From assembly GCA_001563325.1 (NCBI GenBank), contig LRSK01000193.1:1-5296 (forward strand): 5,296 nt of DNA, written 5' to 3'. Positions 4,811 through 5,296 of the stretch are shown here, in pieces; within the stretch, counting starts at the first letter, position 1, and each line of letters opens with the position of its first letter. The notes under the pieces were generated by a model. It saw nothing but the letters and a program-made list of their open reading frames with translations, was not told the DNA's origin and did no database searches. The DNA is from Candidatus Thorarchaeota archaeon SMTZ1-83. Lineage in GTDB: Archaea; Asgardarchaeota; Thorarchaeia; Thorarchaeales; Thorarchaeaceae. Position numbers and translations under genes: made by a program.

Positions 4811-5296
4811 TCAAGAGAGCTTCGCTGCGAATTCTTCAACTTCTTCCACGAACAGTTCCGGATTGTCGGAGTGGATTACGTGGTCAGAATCGATTCTCTT
4901 GAAATGCATCTCCGGAGCGATTTCTTGCGCCCGTGCCGCATCATCATCGTCCATTGCACCTACGAGACCATAGTCAGGATGCCTCAACCAGTTTGCGTGG
5001 AGTAGTATCATCGGACACTCAGCACGCATCAAAGCATCAGCATGATCCAGACCCTCGTAGACGCGACCGTCAAGGAAGGCTTGAGAGAAGTCCACATCGA
5101 AGTTCACTAAGATGTCTGTTATCCGCCCAAATCTTCCTGGGAGAGATGGATTTCCTGATCGGAGCTTCTGAGATGCACGAATCATGAAGGCAAATAGATA
5201 CGCAGCTGACCTCGGTATTCCTCTGAACTTGCCCCCCTCAACTGGTCTCTTGATCTTCATGAGGGTTCTAGCAAGTCCACGAATGCTTCTCGACTG
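4811..5296 (-). CDS. Alpha/beta hydrolase, C-terminal part (5' end outside the window)
   Basis: The frame is open to the window edge; the ATG at 5260 is internal, because 12 more codons without a stop precede it and the protein lacks the N-terminal core. The visible 161 residues cover the cap region (basic, roughly residues 1-90) and the last part of the hydrolase core: strand CPMILLHAN (94-102), the acidic loop HPDYGLVGAMDDDDA (107-120), and the closing strand and loop HFKRIDSDHVIHSDNPELF (131-149), where H139 is the expected catalytic histidine. The catalytic acid is uncertain: D108 or one of D116-D119. The nucleophile elbow (GxSxG) would lie upstream of the window. The substrate cannot be told. 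A 91-base gap separates it from the broken methyltransferase on the same strand, so co-transcription is possible. I see no clear terminator or promoter in that gap. Confidence 0.8.
   Translation of the reverse strand, partial: QSRSIRGLARTLMKIKRPVEGGKFRGIPRSAAYLFAFMIRASQKLRSGNPSLPGRFGRITDILVNFDVDFSQAFLDGRVYEGLDHADALMRAECPMILLHANWLRHPDYGLVGAMDDDDAARAQEIAPEMHFKRIDSDHVIHSDNPELFVEEVEEFAAKLS

Noticed and set aside
1..5296. CRISPR array, tRNA, rRNA, insertion sequence or defence island
   Set aside because: No regularly spaced repeats, no cloverleaf or rRNA-like segments, no transposase motifs or terminal repeats, and no nuclease or helicase genes were found on either strand.

Overview
The window looks archaeal. 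Several starts carry a TATA-like box about 25 bases upstream, either directly before the start codon (leaderless) or followed by a short leader with a GGTGA/GGAGGTGA ribosome site. Genes are short, tightly packed and change strand often. The families seen (stand-alone ATP-cone, short Ogt/MGMT, QueG/RdhA-like double-cluster Fe-S protein, glycosylation-sequon-rich surface protein with a C-terminal anchor) suit a mesophilic archaeon of balanced base composition. An Asgard (Thorarchaeota-like) lineage is my guess from the style of the surface protein and the small membrane methyltransferase; no phylogenetic marker in the window proves it. There are no rRNAs, tRNAs, CRISPR arrays or mobile elements that I can recognise.

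Layout. Bases 1-859 (+): the C-terminal part of a surface-anchored protein, then a 115-residue beta-rich protein with distant chagasin-like features, coupled through a ribosome site that contains the upstream stop codon. Bases 856-2669 (-): a two-gene operon, a SAM-dependent methyltransferase overlapping a QueG/reductive-dehalogenase-like Fe-S protein by 19 bases; the last stop codon shares a CTAG with the convergent + strand gene. Bases 2670-2784: a divergent promoter region. Bases 2785-3246 (+): a two-helix membrane protein with a PH-like tail. Bases 3382-5296 (-): a stand-alone ATP-cone protein, an O6-alkylguanine-DNA alkyltransferase reduced to its catalytic domain, an isoprenylcysteine/phospholipid methyltransferase-type membrane protein broken into two overlapping frames, and the C-terminal part of an alpha/beta hydrolase running off the window.

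How they fit together. The clearest functional unit is the methyltransferase/Fe-S protein pair, whose overlap implies co-translation and perhaps a shared small-molecule or cofactor pathway. The surface protein and the beta-rich protein are also translationally coupled. The other genes appear to be single housekeeping, repair or regulatory genes. I see no convincing new defence or mobile system. The most unusual observations are the broken methyltransferase that has lost its RHPxYLG signature, the perfect inverted repeat upstream of the ATP-cone promoter, and the strong internal ribosome site in the first gene.
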